This document shows, in pieces, positions 1 through 8,579 of a stretch of 41,257 bases of DNA. The stretch covers positions 1 through 41,257 of the forward strand of contig JACPLT010000043.1 in assembly GCA_016186365.1 (NCBI GenBank), in the 5' to 3' direction. The DNA is from Candidatus Pacearchaeota archaeon. Lineage in GTDB: Archaea > Nanobdellota > Nanobdellia > Pacearchaeales > GW2011-AR1. Position numbers and translations under genes: made by a program. Positions within the stretch are counted from its first letter, which is position 1. Each line of letters opens with the position of its first letter. The notes under the pieces were generated by a model. It ran no database searches. It had not been told where the DNA came from and saw nothing but the letters and a program-made list of their open reading frames with translations.

Positions 1-68
1 GATTGATTATTTGTATGCCCTTTATTTTTCAGCTTGAAAAATTCTTTTCTTATTTCTTCTTTTTTCAT

Positions 69-126
69 GCAAAACCGAAGAAATCAAACGAGAACTAATT
101 TTCGGTTTTGCCTAGGACATATGTCC
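69..126. repeat. Perfect 11-bp inverted repeat (GCAAAACCGAA/TTCGGTTTTGC) followed by the 12-nt palindrome GGACATATGTCC
   Basis: Arms at 69-79 and 101-111 are exact reverse complements; GGACATATGTCC at 115-126. Confidence 0.75.
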
Positions 127-159
127 GCTGGTTATACACTAATCCCTCCCCGATATTAT

Positions 160-335
160 ATTTCATGTTAAGTAAACTATAGAACTTAACACCCTCTAAC
201 CCCTGTAAAACTATTATTGACAGAGAATTTGATTTTCCCCCTCATTAAAATGGGGGAATAATAAAATTTCTGCTATTTGAGGGATTGTGAGTTAGAGGGT
301 AGAGGTTAAGTTTGATTATAGACTTAACACATCAA
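160..335. repeat. Nested inverted-repeat (foldback / MITE-like) element
   Basis: Ends are hairpins GTTAAGT-aaactatag-AACTTAAC (167-190) and GTTAAGT-ttgattatag-ACTTAAC (305-328); inner arms CCCTCTAAC / GTTAGAGGG (192-200 / 291-299); core CAGAGAATTTGATTTTCCCCCTCATT..AATGGGGGAATAATAAAATTTCTG (221-271). Confidence 0.65.
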
Positions 336-500
336 AAATACTCTTTGTGTAAGCTACCTGTTTTAACTCGCAGAAAACAAAGGCATTTTTGACTGTGCTC
401 AAGAACTCAGCACGCTCCGGAATTTATTCCGGAGTTCTTGACATTTCAGAAAAATTTAAATACTATTAACTACTTGATGATTTACAAAAAGAGCGTTAAA

Positions 501-809
501 ATGATAGAGTGGTTTATTGTCGGGGTATTGGTGCTAATTGTATTTACATTTTTGAAATTCAGGCATATGCAACACAGAACTTTGGCTGTAATTTTAATAA
601 TCCTTCTTGTTTTTGTCGCTGCTACAGGCTCAAAACTTGTTAAAGATAATAATATTGATGTTAAGAGTTTTGACGGCGTGGTTTTAGCTGGAAAGCTTTA
701 TTTTTCTTGGATGGGGCAGATTTTTCATAATTCAAAAGCTTTAGTCGGCAGTGCAACAAAAATGAACTGGGAAGTTAATTCTAGTGTTGTTGAACATAAG
801 ATAAAATGA
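501..809 (+). CDS. Small membrane protein of unknown function (start probably at the internal ATG MIEWFIVG...)
   Basis: ORF 438..809; TTG-initiated N-terminus is unlikely; hydrophobic N-terminal helices; C-terminal LYFSWMGQIFHNSKALVGSATKMNW. Confidence 0.6.
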   Translation: MIEWFIVGVLVLIVFTFLKFRHMQHRTLAVILIILLVFVAATGSKLVKDNNIDVKSFDGVVLAGKLYFSWMGQIFHNSKALVGSATKMNWEVNSSVVEHKIK

Positions 810-1033
810 AAATAATCATGCTTTTGATTATGTTTCTATTGATAGGGGCTTTATTCATTATTTATCAGAATAATCTGCCTCTGATTTATTCTGAAAACAG
901 GGAGAAATTAGTCGGATTATATTTTTCCTGGATTGGAGATTTATTTGATAACTCTGTTTCTATTATAGGAAATGTTGTCAAGATGAACTGGTTGCCTAAA
1001 TATAGTGAAAGACCTAAGTCTTTCCCTATCTAG
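806..1033 (+). CDS. Small membrane protein, paralogous to the upstream gene
   Basis: ATGA overlap with previous ORF; C-terminal LYFSWIGDLFDNSVSIIGNVVKMNW matches LYFSWMGQIFHNSKALVGSATKMNW. Confidence 0.65.
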   Translation: MKIIMLLIMFLLIGALFIIYQNNLPLIYSENREKLVGLYFSWIGDLFDNSVSIIGNVVKMNWLPKYSERPKSFPI

Positions 1034-1080
1034 TCTAGGACAAACTGGAGAAATATTAAAGTCCTCGACTATAATCCAAA

Positions 1081-1190
1081 GTCTCTGACGAGTCCTAAAA
1101 ATTTCTTGCGAATTTTTTGGAATTTCAACTCACACGATTTAAAAGTGAGATTGAAATAATTGAACTCTGCTCCTTCAATCCTCGTCTCCA
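1081..1190 (-). pseudogene. tRNA-Thr 3'-half-like remnant interrupted by a 65-nt double hairpin
   Basis: GTCTCTGACGAG (1081-1092) and AATTGAACTC (1158-1167) match GCCTCTGACGAG/AATTGAACTC of the tRNA-Thr 3' half (1212-1233); the interruption 1093-1157 contains two stem-loops. Confidence 0.45.
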
Positions 1191-1210
1191 AGTCCCATTC
1201 TTTTTAAAGA

Positions 1211-1386
1211 AGCCTCTGACGAGAATTGAACTCGCGATCTCGTCCTCTTTGTTAACTATAGAGAATTCGGATGGATGCATGACATTTTGTGCTGAATTCT
1301 CTATCTGGATAATTCTGTTAAACATCATACAAGTAACCGAATTATCCATATACCAAGGACGCGCTTTACCACTAAGCCACAGAGGC
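1211..1386 (-). tRNA. tRNA-Thr(GGU) with a 104-nt intron at canonical position 37/38
   Basis: Spliced: GCCTCTGTGGCTTAGTGGTAAAGCGCGTCCTTGGTA|AGGACGAGATCGCGAGTTCAATTCTCGTCAGAGGCT. Full cloverleaf: 7-bp acceptor GCCTCTG/CAGAGGC, D stem GCTT/AAGC, anticodon stem CGTCC/GGACG, loop TTGGTAA (anticodon GGT), T stem GCGAG/CTCGT. Intron 1247-1350. Confidence 0.93.
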
Positions 1387-1439
1387 GCATAAAATTATAG
1401 ATAGTAAAGATTTATAAATTTGCTCTTTGTTCAATGTGA

Positions 1440-1931
1440 ATGATTAAGGAACAATCAAGTTTGGACAGACTTAAGAAACAATATGAAGAATTCAGGAAAA
1501 AATACAATCTTCCGAGCTTTAAAGAGATGAATGAAAATTTTGAAATAGAAAAATTGCAAGAAAAAGAGACTGAACTTATTGCAAGAGAGATTCGCTCGCT
1601 TATCACTGAAAAAATTGTTTCTTATTTAAGGTTTATAGAGATGCTGTTGAATCCTTCAGCAGGCGCCCCCCTGTTCTTTTTGTCATTGATAAAAAATATT
1701 GACTTGCAGGAAAGGGAGATGCTGGATGAAGTTTATTCTAAATTAAGCAGGTATGAAATAAAATCAATATCCCTGGACAATTCTTATGATGAGAAAAAAG
1801 AAGCCCAATTTATTTCTGAATTTTATAAAGAGTGGCAGGAAATTAAGAGAGAGATTTCAGAAATAATGAATGTTCTTGAAAATTGCATTAAGAAAAAGTG
1901 CGAGAAAAAAGAGAAGAATTATTTAGGATAA
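1440..1931 (+). CDS. Conserved hypothetical, charged/helical protein
   Basis: 163-aa ORF; converges on pheT. Confidence 0.6.
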   Translation: MIKEQSSLDRLKKQYEEFRKKYNLPSFKEMNENFEIEKLQEKETELIAREIRSLITEKIVSYLRFIEMLLNPSAGAPLFFLSLIKNIDLQEREMLDEVYSKLSRYEIKSISLDNSYDEKKEAQFISEFYKEWQEIKREISEIMNVLENCIKKKCEKKEKNYLG

Positions 1932-3548
1932 CAAACCAAATATCTCGGTTAAATCTAGTTCTAGGCAGGCGAGAGGCATTTTAATATGCCATGTTTTGAG
2001 GGTTGCTGGAGAGATTTCTCCTATTACGCCTATATTCTTCTCATTTAATATTATCTTTCCTGTTCTTCCCTCAATAAAATTTTTGTTTGTTTCTTCCTCA
2101 ATGCTGAATTTTATACTCAACATTCTCCCTAAATATTCCAATATCTGCTTTATTTCTGTGAAATTTCCGGGGGTCAGGGCTATTGCCAGCTTTTCTTTTT
2201 CTTCTATTCCTGTTTCTTCTTTTTCACTTTTTTCAAATACTTTTCCTATTTCAAATATCTTTTGGGGATAATCTGAGTCCACATTTTCTCCAAGAATTTT
2301 TAGAGATGAGAGGAGAAGAGAGTTTCTTAGCAGTTTGTAATCTGTCTTGCTTTTTTCTACCTCCATGGCATCTTTTGTCCCTGCCTTTTTTATATCTTCT
2401 TTGGTGAATAAATGATAGCTGGAAGTTTCAAGCATGCTTAATCCTGACAAAATTTCAGAAATCTTGTTTTTGATAACATTATTTTTGCTTATCTCCCCTA
2501 TATTGGCTATCTCTGGAATTTCAGGAGTAAAATTATTATATCCATAAGCTATGGCTATATCTTCTATTATATCTACCTCATGCATGATATCTGTTCTCCA
2601 AGCTGGAATGAACACATTATTGCTCTTATAATCATAGCCCATTCTCTCTATTAATCTTTTTATTTCACTTTCTTTTAGATTTAAACCCAAAAGCTTGTTT
2701 ATATTCTCCTTGTTTATTTTCATCTTTAGCGGGGATAAATCTGGGGTGGTTTCATTTATTCCTTTTAGTTTCATCTGATAAATCTCTCCGCCCATATCTG
2801 CGAACATTGTTGCCAGGATATTTAGTGTTTTTTTAAGGCTGTTGAAATCAGAACCAGAACATTCAATGAATATATCCTTTGTTTTTTCTGTTATTTTCCC
2901 TGTTTCATTTGAATTGATTATTGGGGGCATGCTTAGAACTTTTCCTTTGCTGTCTGTGAAGACAGGGAATTTATCCATACCTTCTAAAAGATGAGCATAT
3001 TCTCTTCCTGTGGGGTGCTGCTGAATTATCTGCCTGCCATTAAGCTCTTTATTCATCTCAAGAGGGATAAAACGGATGTTTTCGGGCTTTTTAGCTTCAA
3101 ATTTAATAGGGAGAGATATTTTTTCTAGTGGATAGATACCAATTGCTATTTTTTTTCTATTTCTGCCCAATGTTAGATGAATCTTCTCCTGAATATCTAT
3201 AATTTCTTTTATTTTTTCAGAATTAAAACTAACATTTTTGATTATGCAACAGGCAGTATATGGGCGGATGTTTTTTAGCGAGGAATCGACTATAACTTCA
3301 TAATTTTTTATCGGCTTGTTTAGTTTATAAGTTTTTAGCCCTGTTTTCCTGCCTAGGAAAGCAAGGAAAGCTCTTAAGAATCCGTGAAGAGAGAGCAAAT
3401 CTGGCCTGTTAGGATTTATTTCTAGTTCTATTTCTTCATCAGTTATTGACTCTAAATGAGTGCCCATCATGCTTATTTTCTCTTCTATCTCTTTTGTAAG
3501 CTTCACATGCTTTTCAAATTCTTTCCTTGAAAATTTTACTCCTGCCAT
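1923..3548 (-). CDS. pheT: Phenylalanyl-tRNA synthetase beta subunit
   Basis: 541 aa, archaeal PheT-like: EIEINPNRPDLLSLHGFLRA, DIIEDIAIAYGYNNFTPEIP, LAIALTPGNFTEIKQILEYL. Confidence 0.95.
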   Translation of the reverse strand: MAGVKFSRKEFEKHVKLTKEIEEKISMMGTHLESITDEEIELEINPNRPDLLSLHGFLRAFLAFLGRKTGLKTYKLNKPIKNYEVIVDSSLKNIRPYTACCIIKNVSFNSEKIKEIIDIQEKIHLTLGRNRKKIAIGIYPLEKISLPIKFEAKKPENIRFIPLEMNKELNGRQIIQQHPTGREYAHLLEGMDKFPVFTDSKGKVLSMPPIINSNETGKITEKTKDIFIECSGSDFNSLKKTLNILATMFADMGGEIYQMKLKGINETTPDLSPLKMKINKENINKLLGLNLKESEIKRLIERMGYDYKSNNVFIPAWRTDIMHEVDIIEDIAIAYGYNNFTPEIPEIANIGEISKNNVIKNKISEILSGLSMLETSSYHLFTKEDIKKAGTKDAMEVEKSKTDYKLLRNSLLLSSLKILGENVDSDYPQKIFEIGKVFEKSEKEETGIEEKEKLAIALTPGNFTEIKQILEYLGRMLSIKFSIEEETNKNFIEGRTGKIILNEKNIGVIGEISPATLKTWHIKMPLACLELDLTEIFGLLS

Positions 3549-3549
3549 T

Positions 3550-3855
3550 TTAGTTTAAATCAAACCTCTTTCTGAATTCTTGAATTTTTGCTGTTAAAAC
3601 ACTATCTACATCTATATTATATTCTGTTGCAAGTATCATCGCTTGAAATATTACATCTATAAGTTCTTTTTGAAATTTCTCTTTATTAAATTCTCCTCTA
3701 TAGTTATCTTTTTCATGCCCTATCTCCCTTGCTAATTCTCCAACTTCTTCTACAAGATGAGGAAAAACACTTTCCTTGTTATTTTTTCGATTATTTTTCT
3801 TATTATAATCAACAATCACTTTATATGCTTGTTTTTGTGCTTCTTTTATTTCCAT
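3550..3855 (-). CDS. MazG-like nucleotide pyrophosphohydrolase
   Basis: HLVEEVGELAREIGH ... KELIDVIFQAMILATEYNIDV (EExxE...D motif). Confidence 0.8.
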   Translation of the reverse strand: MEIKEAQKQAYKVIVDYNKKNNRKNNKESVFPHLVEEVGELAREIGHEKDNYRGEFNKEKFQKELIDVIFQAMILATEYNIDVDSVLTAKIQEFRKRFDLN

Positions 3856-3856
3856 T

Positions 3857-3937
3857 TTATCCTCGTATTAGGGCATATATTCCCAATGCAGTTAATGCTA
3901 TTATTATAAGCCAAAATATTATGTCTGTTATTTTCAT
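3857..3937 (-). CDS. 26-aa single-TM microprotein MKITDIIFWLIIIALTALGIYALIRG
   Basis: Not in ORF track; ATG overlaps the stop of the upstream DUF3850 gene (ATGA); ends 1 nt before the MazG start codon; hydrophobic helix. Confidence 0.6.
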   Translation of the reverse strand: MKITDIIFWLIIIALTALGIYALIRG

Positions 3938-4206
3938 TTTATATCTTCCATTTCCATTAATACTAACCCTTTATTTTTTATATCTTCCATGCTATAAAAT
4001 TCTGCTGGTCTTATTTTTGTCACATTTTTTACTTTCTTCTCTATCTTTCTTCCTGTGTAGGAATTTGTTTCTGGATTGAATTCTTCTAATATCAAGGTAT
4101 CTCCTTCTTTGATTTCAAAATCTGCCAATCTTAATTCTGCATTTTTCTTTCCATCCAGAATTTTCTGAAAAAATTCTGGCCAGGTTTTCTTTTTTATCTC
4201 TGTCAT
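3934..4206 (-). CDS. DUF3850 / ASCH-like RNA-binding domain protein
   Basis: KTWPEFFQKILDGKKNAELRLADFEIKEGDTLILEEFNPETNSYTGR. Confidence 0.7.
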   Translation of the reverse strand: MTEIKKKTWPEFFQKILDGKKNAELRLADFEIKEGDTLILEEFNPETNSYTGRKIEKKVKNVTKIRPAEFYSMEDIKNKGLVLMEMEDIK

Positions 4207-4207
4207 T

Positions 4208-4312
4208 TTACTCCAAAAAGTTTATATAATCTCTGAGCATTAAATAGTTATATCTGGGTAGATCAATGAGTATACTTTTTCTGCCAACTTTATTTTTATT
4301 ATTAATTGTCAT
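4208..4312 (-). CDS. 34-aa micro-ORF MTINNKNKVGRKSILIDLPRYNYLMLRDYINFLE
   Basis: Not in ORF track; ATGA overlap with the upstream gene stop and ends directly before the DUF3850 start. Confidence 0.5.
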   Translation of the reverse strand: MTINNKNKVGRKSILIDLPRYNYLMLRDYINFLE

Positions 4313-4719
4313 CTTATCAAATTCAAATTTCCATTTAATATTACTGGATTCATTCCTGTTATCTCATCTTTTAATAAGTTATCTGGAATAGGATTGTATA
4401 AATATATTTTTTTATCAAGCTCCCATGCTTTATATATCTCCAGGAATGTCGCTCCTCCAATATAATTGGGCTGATTGTTTTTTTCAAAATTTAATACCAA
4501 AATTGCTTCGTTTGGCAGAATGTTTGTTTTATCTTTTTTCATCATTTCAGCTTTCCATTGAATATGTTTTTCTCTATCCTCTTTTTTTAATTCTTCTTCT
4601 TTAAGGGGATTATCAAAACTATTTGGAAGAGCTATCTTATGCCCATGCTTTTCCAATTCTTTTTTTATTTCATCTACTTTATTGTAGAAATGCTTGCTGC
4701 AAGCTATGAATATTTTCAT
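4309..4719 (-). CDS. Nucleoside 2-deoxyribosyltransferase-like protein
   Basis: MKIFIACSKHFYNKVDEIKKELEKHGHKIALPNSF ... NYIGGATFLEIYKAWELDKKIYLYNPIP. Confidence 0.6.
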   Translation of the reverse strand: MKIFIACSKHFYNKVDEIKKELEKHGHKIALPNSFDNPLKEEELKKEDREKHIQWKAEMMKKDKTNILPNEAILVLNFEKNNQPNYIGGATFLEIYKAWELDKKIYLYNPIPDNLLKDEITGMNPVILNGNLNLIR

Positions 4720-5102
4720 TTTATCTTGCTTTCCTTATTTTCTATTAGTTTGCCCTCATTCCAGTCTATTTTAGTGTTATTTCTTTTAGCATCTTCTATT
4801 GTGAATCCTTTTGGATATCGGGCTTCTAATTTTTTTACATTGCCATTCAAAACTTCCTGGAAATCCCAGCCAAAGAAGTTACAAATCATTGCAGCATACC
4901 ATAAAACGTCTCCAATATTCTCTTTAATTCCTGCTCTCTGGTCATTGTCGTGTGCAAATGTTTTTTTAATGCAAGAAGCAACATCTCCGGCTTCTCCTGT
5001 TATTCCTAAGCCCCATGTTAAAATCTCTTTTTCAGGAGTTTCAAACTTTTTAGCTGTTTTCTTGCATAATTCTTGGTATTCTTTTAAGTTCATTTTATCC
5101 AA
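4716..5102 (-). CDS. MazG-like nucleotide pyrophosphohydrolase
   Basis: GITGEAGDVASCIKKTFAHD...KENIGDVLWYAAMICNFFGW; overlaps pheS 3' end. Confidence 0.8.
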   Translation of the reverse strand: MDKMNLKEYQELCKKTAKKFETPEKEILTWGLGITGEAGDVASCIKKTFAHDNDQRAGIKENIGDVLWYAAMICNFFGWDFQEVLNGNVKKLEARYPKGFTIEDAKRNNTKIDWNEGKLIENKESKIK

Positions 5103-6655
5103 AATTTTATTTTTCTTAGTTGATTTATATCGTTTTTGTATAATTCTCTTAAGTCTTTTATTCCGTAGTAGTTCATTAAAGCTCTGTCAAATCCAGGACC
5201 CCAGGCTAATACTGGAATATATTCGCCTAGCAAGGGAATAACTACTTCAGGCCGAAATATTCCTGCACCTCCAATTTCTATCCATACTTTTTTGTCATTA
5301 TTCCAGGCATAAATCTCTAAACTTGGCTCGGTATAGGGGAAATAAGATGGAACGAATTTTACCTCATTAAATCCCATTTTCTTGTAGAACTCCTTAAGAT
5401 AGCCAAATAAATGCCTTAGATTGGCATTTTTATCGATTACTATGCCTTCTGTCTGATTGAACTCAAAGCCGTGGCTCCAATCAATTGTCTCGTTTCTGAA
5501 GCATTTGCCTATTGCAAAGAATTTGCCTTTTTTTTCCTTTAAATTTCTAAGAGAGGTGAGGGTTTTTGCAGATAATACTGTTGTATGGGTTCTCATAAGA
5601 ACTTTTTTGGCTTCTTCTTCTTTCCAGTGATATTTCCAGCCAGTGCTTCCTCCTACTCCTGATTCATGAGATTTTTTTATCTCGCTGACTAGCTCTTTGT
5701 CTGGAAGTTTTCCTTTTATGTCTTTAATATAGAAAGTATCCTGCATCTCTCTTACTGGATGGTCTTGGGCTGTGAATAGAGCATCGAAATCCCAGAATCC
5801 TGTCTGTATAAGATTGCCGTCCATTTCTTTAAATCCCAGCTCTGTCCAAACTCTTCTCGCATAATCTATGGACTGATTAACAAAATGCTTTTTGCCCCCG
5901 TTTATTTCAGGAACCCTGCTTTTTATGTCATATCTCCTGAATTTTTTCCCCTTGTATTCTCCTGATAGAATTATTTCAGGAGTGAGTGTTTCTATCATCT
6001 CTCCGATGCTGTTAATGTCAAATTTGAGTATACTCTTTCCTAAATCTGTTAGGGTTATTTCTGTTTTTTTCTCTTGTTTTATTATCACTATGTCTTTTCT
6101 ATTTTTTAAAAGTTCAAAAGCGAGTTTTTGCTCTGGTTTCATTGTTTCGATTACCAAAGGCAAAGAATCTAGCAATTGTTCTTCCAAGCTTTTTTTTATT
6201 ATTTCCTCTTTTTTTGCTGCGAGGTTTATTTTTTCTCCTTTTAACTCAATCATAACTTTTTTTCTTAGTGCGCCTATTGCTGCCTTGAACTCGTTCTCAG
6301 AAAGTTTGGATTTTTCTTTTGCTTCTTTTAGTGATATTAGTGGAAATTCTGCAAGAATATTCAGCAGTCTTCTTTCAGGCAATCCGTTTTTTAGATAAAC
6401 CACTCCATTATCTCCTAAATCTGCGAGTTTTGATTCTTCTGATTTTAGTCTTAGTATTCCTTTGTTTTCTAAAAATTGCAGCGCTCTTAATACCCTGGTT
6501 TCGTCTAGCCCTGACTTTTTCAGGATTGCTTTCATCTCTTTTTCGTTTAGATATGGCAATATCACTCTTTCATCGGGATTTAAACTCTCGACTATTTTTT
6601 TAATATCTTCCATTTTATAGCTAGAAGAAGTTAATTTAAATAGTTTTTTATACAT
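5090..6655 (-). CDS. pheS: Phenylalanyl-tRNA synthetase alpha subunit
   Basis: 521 aa with archaeal N-terminal winged-helix region; HDHPVREMQDTFY-like motif (TAQDHPVREMQDTFYI), GFEFNQTEGIVID, EIGGAGIFRPEVV, GWGPGFDR-like (LAWGPGFDRALM). Confidence 0.95.
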   Translation of the reverse strand: MYKKLFKLTSSSYKMEDIKKIVESLNPDERVILPYLNEKEMKAILKKSGLDETRVLRALQFLENKGILRLKSEESKLADLGDNGVVYLKNGLPERRLLNILAEFPLISLKEAKEKSKLSENEFKAAIGALRKKVMIELKGEKINLAAKKEEIIKKSLEEQLLDSLPLVIETMKPEQKLAFELLKNRKDIVIIKQEKKTEITLTDLGKSILKFDINSIGEMIETLTPEIILSGEYKGKKFRRYDIKSRVPEINGGKKHFVNQSIDYARRVWTELGFKEMDGNLIQTGFWDFDALFTAQDHPVREMQDTFYIKDIKGKLPDKELVSEIKKSHESGVGGSTGWKYHWKEEEAKKVLMRTHTTVLSAKTLTSLRNLKEKKGKFFAIGKCFRNETIDWSHGFEFNQTEGIVIDKNANLRHLFGYLKEFYKKMGFNEVKFVPSYFPYTEPSLEIYAWNNDKKVWIEIGGAGIFRPEVVIPLLGEYIPVLAWGPGFDRALMNYYGIKDLRELYKNDINQLRKIKFWIK

Positions 6656-6673
6656 CCCTCTCTTGGTTTTATT

Positions 6674-7507
6674 ATGATAAATGAGGTAAGAAAAGAGAGA
6701 TTTGCGGGGATGTTTTATCCTGCAAAAAAGGAAGGGTTGGAGATAGAAATTAGAAAGTTATTGAAAAATGAGAATAAACAGGATATCTCGCTTGCAATTG
6801 TGCCACATGCGGGTTATATTTATTCTGGAAAAATAGCAGGAGAGGTTTTTTCGTTTATTAAGCAGAAAAAGACATACATTATTCTAGGAGTGAATCATTC
6901 TGGGGAAGGGAATAAAGTTAATTTTTCTCTTAAAGATTTTTCCACACCATTGGGAATAGTTAAAAATAATAATGCCTTGGCAGAAAGAATAATTGAGAAG
7001 CTGAAAAAACAGGGAATTGATGCAGGAATTAATGAGCAAGTTCATGAGCATGAACATAGTATTGAGGTTCAACTTCCATTTTTGCAGATGATGGGTGAAA
7101 ATTTTTATTTTATTCCAATAATCCTCTCTAATCTTGAATATCCAGAGTGCCTGAAGATTGCTGAATGTTTGTCTGAATTTTTATCTAAAGATTTGATGAT
7201 TCTTGTTTCTTCTGATTTTACTCATTATGGGGAGAGCTATGGGTTTGTTCCATTTTCTGAAAATGTTAAAAATAATTTGTATAACCTAGATAGAAATGTC
7301 ATTAGTTCTATTGTTAAGATGAATTCAAGAGAGGTTTATGAAAAATCAGGCAAGACAACTATCTGCGGAAGATATGGAATAACAATTGCCAGTGAGATTG
7401 CGGGAATAAAGAAGATGAAAGCTAAACTTATTAGTTATTCTTCTTCTGGAGATATTTTTGGGGATTATACGAATAGTGTGGGTTATGCTGGGGTTGTTTT
7501 TAGCTGA
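6674..7507 (+). CDS. amrB: AmmeMemoRadiSam system protein B / MEMO1 family
   Basis: GMFYPAKKEGLEIEI, IVPHAGYIYSGKIAGEVF, LGVNHSGEG, HEHEHSIEVQLPFLQ, SSDFTHYG. Confidence 0.9.
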   Translation: MINEVRKERFAGMFYPAKKEGLEIEIRKLLKNENKQDISLAIVPHAGYIYSGKIAGEVFSFIKQKKTYIILGVNHSGEGNKVNFSLKDFSTPLGIVKNNNALAERIIEKLKKQGIDAGINEQVHEHEHSIEVQLPFLQMMGENFYFIPIILSNLEYPECLKIAECLSEFLSKDLMILVSSDFTHYGESYGFVPFSENVKNNLYNLDRNVISSIVKMNSREVYEKSGKTTICGRYGITIASEIAGIKKMKAKLISYSSSGDIFGDYTNSVGYAGVVFS

Positions 7508-7553
7508 TTTCTTATGCAAAATTTTAAATAGCCATTTAGTAAGTCTTATTTTT

Positions 7554-8000
7554 ATGGAAACAATAAAACTTAGACCTCATCATGTAAGATTTATTTCAGA
7601 TATTATATTTTTAGAATTGGAAATGTTAAAAGGCTGGAAAGAGCATGTCCCTAGAGATGTTCAAATAGCTGCAAATGATGTGAAAATTTATCTTGCTAAA
7701 TTGTTGGATGTCTATCATGGAACAGTAGTTAAGGAGTCTGTAGATTTAGCTAGAGAATTTATTAATAATCCTCAAATGCCTGTCAGAATTGTAGAAGGGC
7801 AAGATGGTATTTGCAGATGCTGCTGTTTTAATGAAGCATGCATCAATGGAGAGTACGGCATGATTATTGAGTCTTATAGAAGATGCGGATTTCCGCTTAA
7901 AGAAGGCTCTAGCCCAATTGAAGATGATTTAGAATGTTTAGAAAGATTTAATCTTCAATTTGGACAGAAATATCTGGCAAGAGACCTGTTTTTCTCTTAG
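7554..8000 (+). CDS. DUF1284-like protein
   Basis: METIKLRPHHVRFI start with upstream TATA-like box (attttaaata); Cys cluster CRCCCFNEAC. Confidence 0.65.
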   Translation: METIKLRPHHVRFISDIIFLELEMLKGWKEHVPRDVQIAANDVKIYLAKLLDVYHGTVVKESVDLAREFINNPQMPVRIVEGQDGICRCCCFNEACINGEYGMIIESYRRCGFPLKEGSSPIEDDLECLERFNLQFGQKYLARDLFFS

Positions 8001-8073
8001 TTTTAGCTGAAAACCTACTTTTATTGAATAATAACTGATTTGCCCGCTTGGCAGCAAATTATTAAGTTATTAT

Positions 8074-8520
8074 TTATTCTTCAACTGCAGACTTAGCCAG
8101 ATTAGTTGGCAATCCCAAAGTTGCTAGGAGAGATTTGGCGTTATATTTGTCCTGGTAATTAATTATTTTTAGCTTATTTTTGAACTTGTTTATTAGTTTT
8201 ATATTCTGAATTATCCTGCTTAATATTTCTGCTTTTTCTTTTTTGTTTTCAGTTTTTAACTCGTTTATGTCTATTGTGAAAGTTATGTTATTTTCTCTGG
8301 CGATTTTGCATAAAACCTGGTTTAATCCAGAGTCTCTCTGTTTCAGTTTGTCTCTTTTATTTTTGTGATTTAGAATAAGCGCATTTAGCTTTTTGTTTTC
8401 AAGCATTATTCTATTATAACTTATGTCTCTTCCCTCTATTATAACTTCCTGTTTTTCCTTGTATGCTTTTTCTATCTGTTTTTTCGCATCTTCTATACTA
8501 TTTGATTTTATTATTCCCAT
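8074..8520 (-). CDS. rnp3: Ribonuclease P protein component 3 (p30)
   Basis: KKLNALILNHKNKRDKLKQRDSGLNQVLCKIARENNITFTIDINEL. Confidence 0.8.
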   Translation of the reverse strand: MGIIKSNSIEDAKKQIEKAYKEKQEVIIEGRDISYNRIMLENKKLNALILNHKNKRDKLKQRDSGLNQVLCKIARENNITFTIDINELKTENKKEKAEILSRIIQNIKLINKFKNKLKIINYQDKYNAKSLLATLGLPTNLAKSAVEE

Positions 8521-8579
8521 GAAATGATAAGCTTTTTATAGTATAAAAATTGTGTGTTTTTTGATTTTTATCCAGCAAA

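Noticed and set aside
1117-1392. Overlapping ORFs at 1117..1392 (+) and 1125..1349 (-)
   Set aside because: They lie across the tRNA-Thr exons and intron; open only by chance in the palindromic intron.
5892-6603. Plus-strand ORFs antisense to pheS and pheT
   Set aside because: Phe/Leu/Ser-rich shadow ORFs opposite well-supported synthetase genes.
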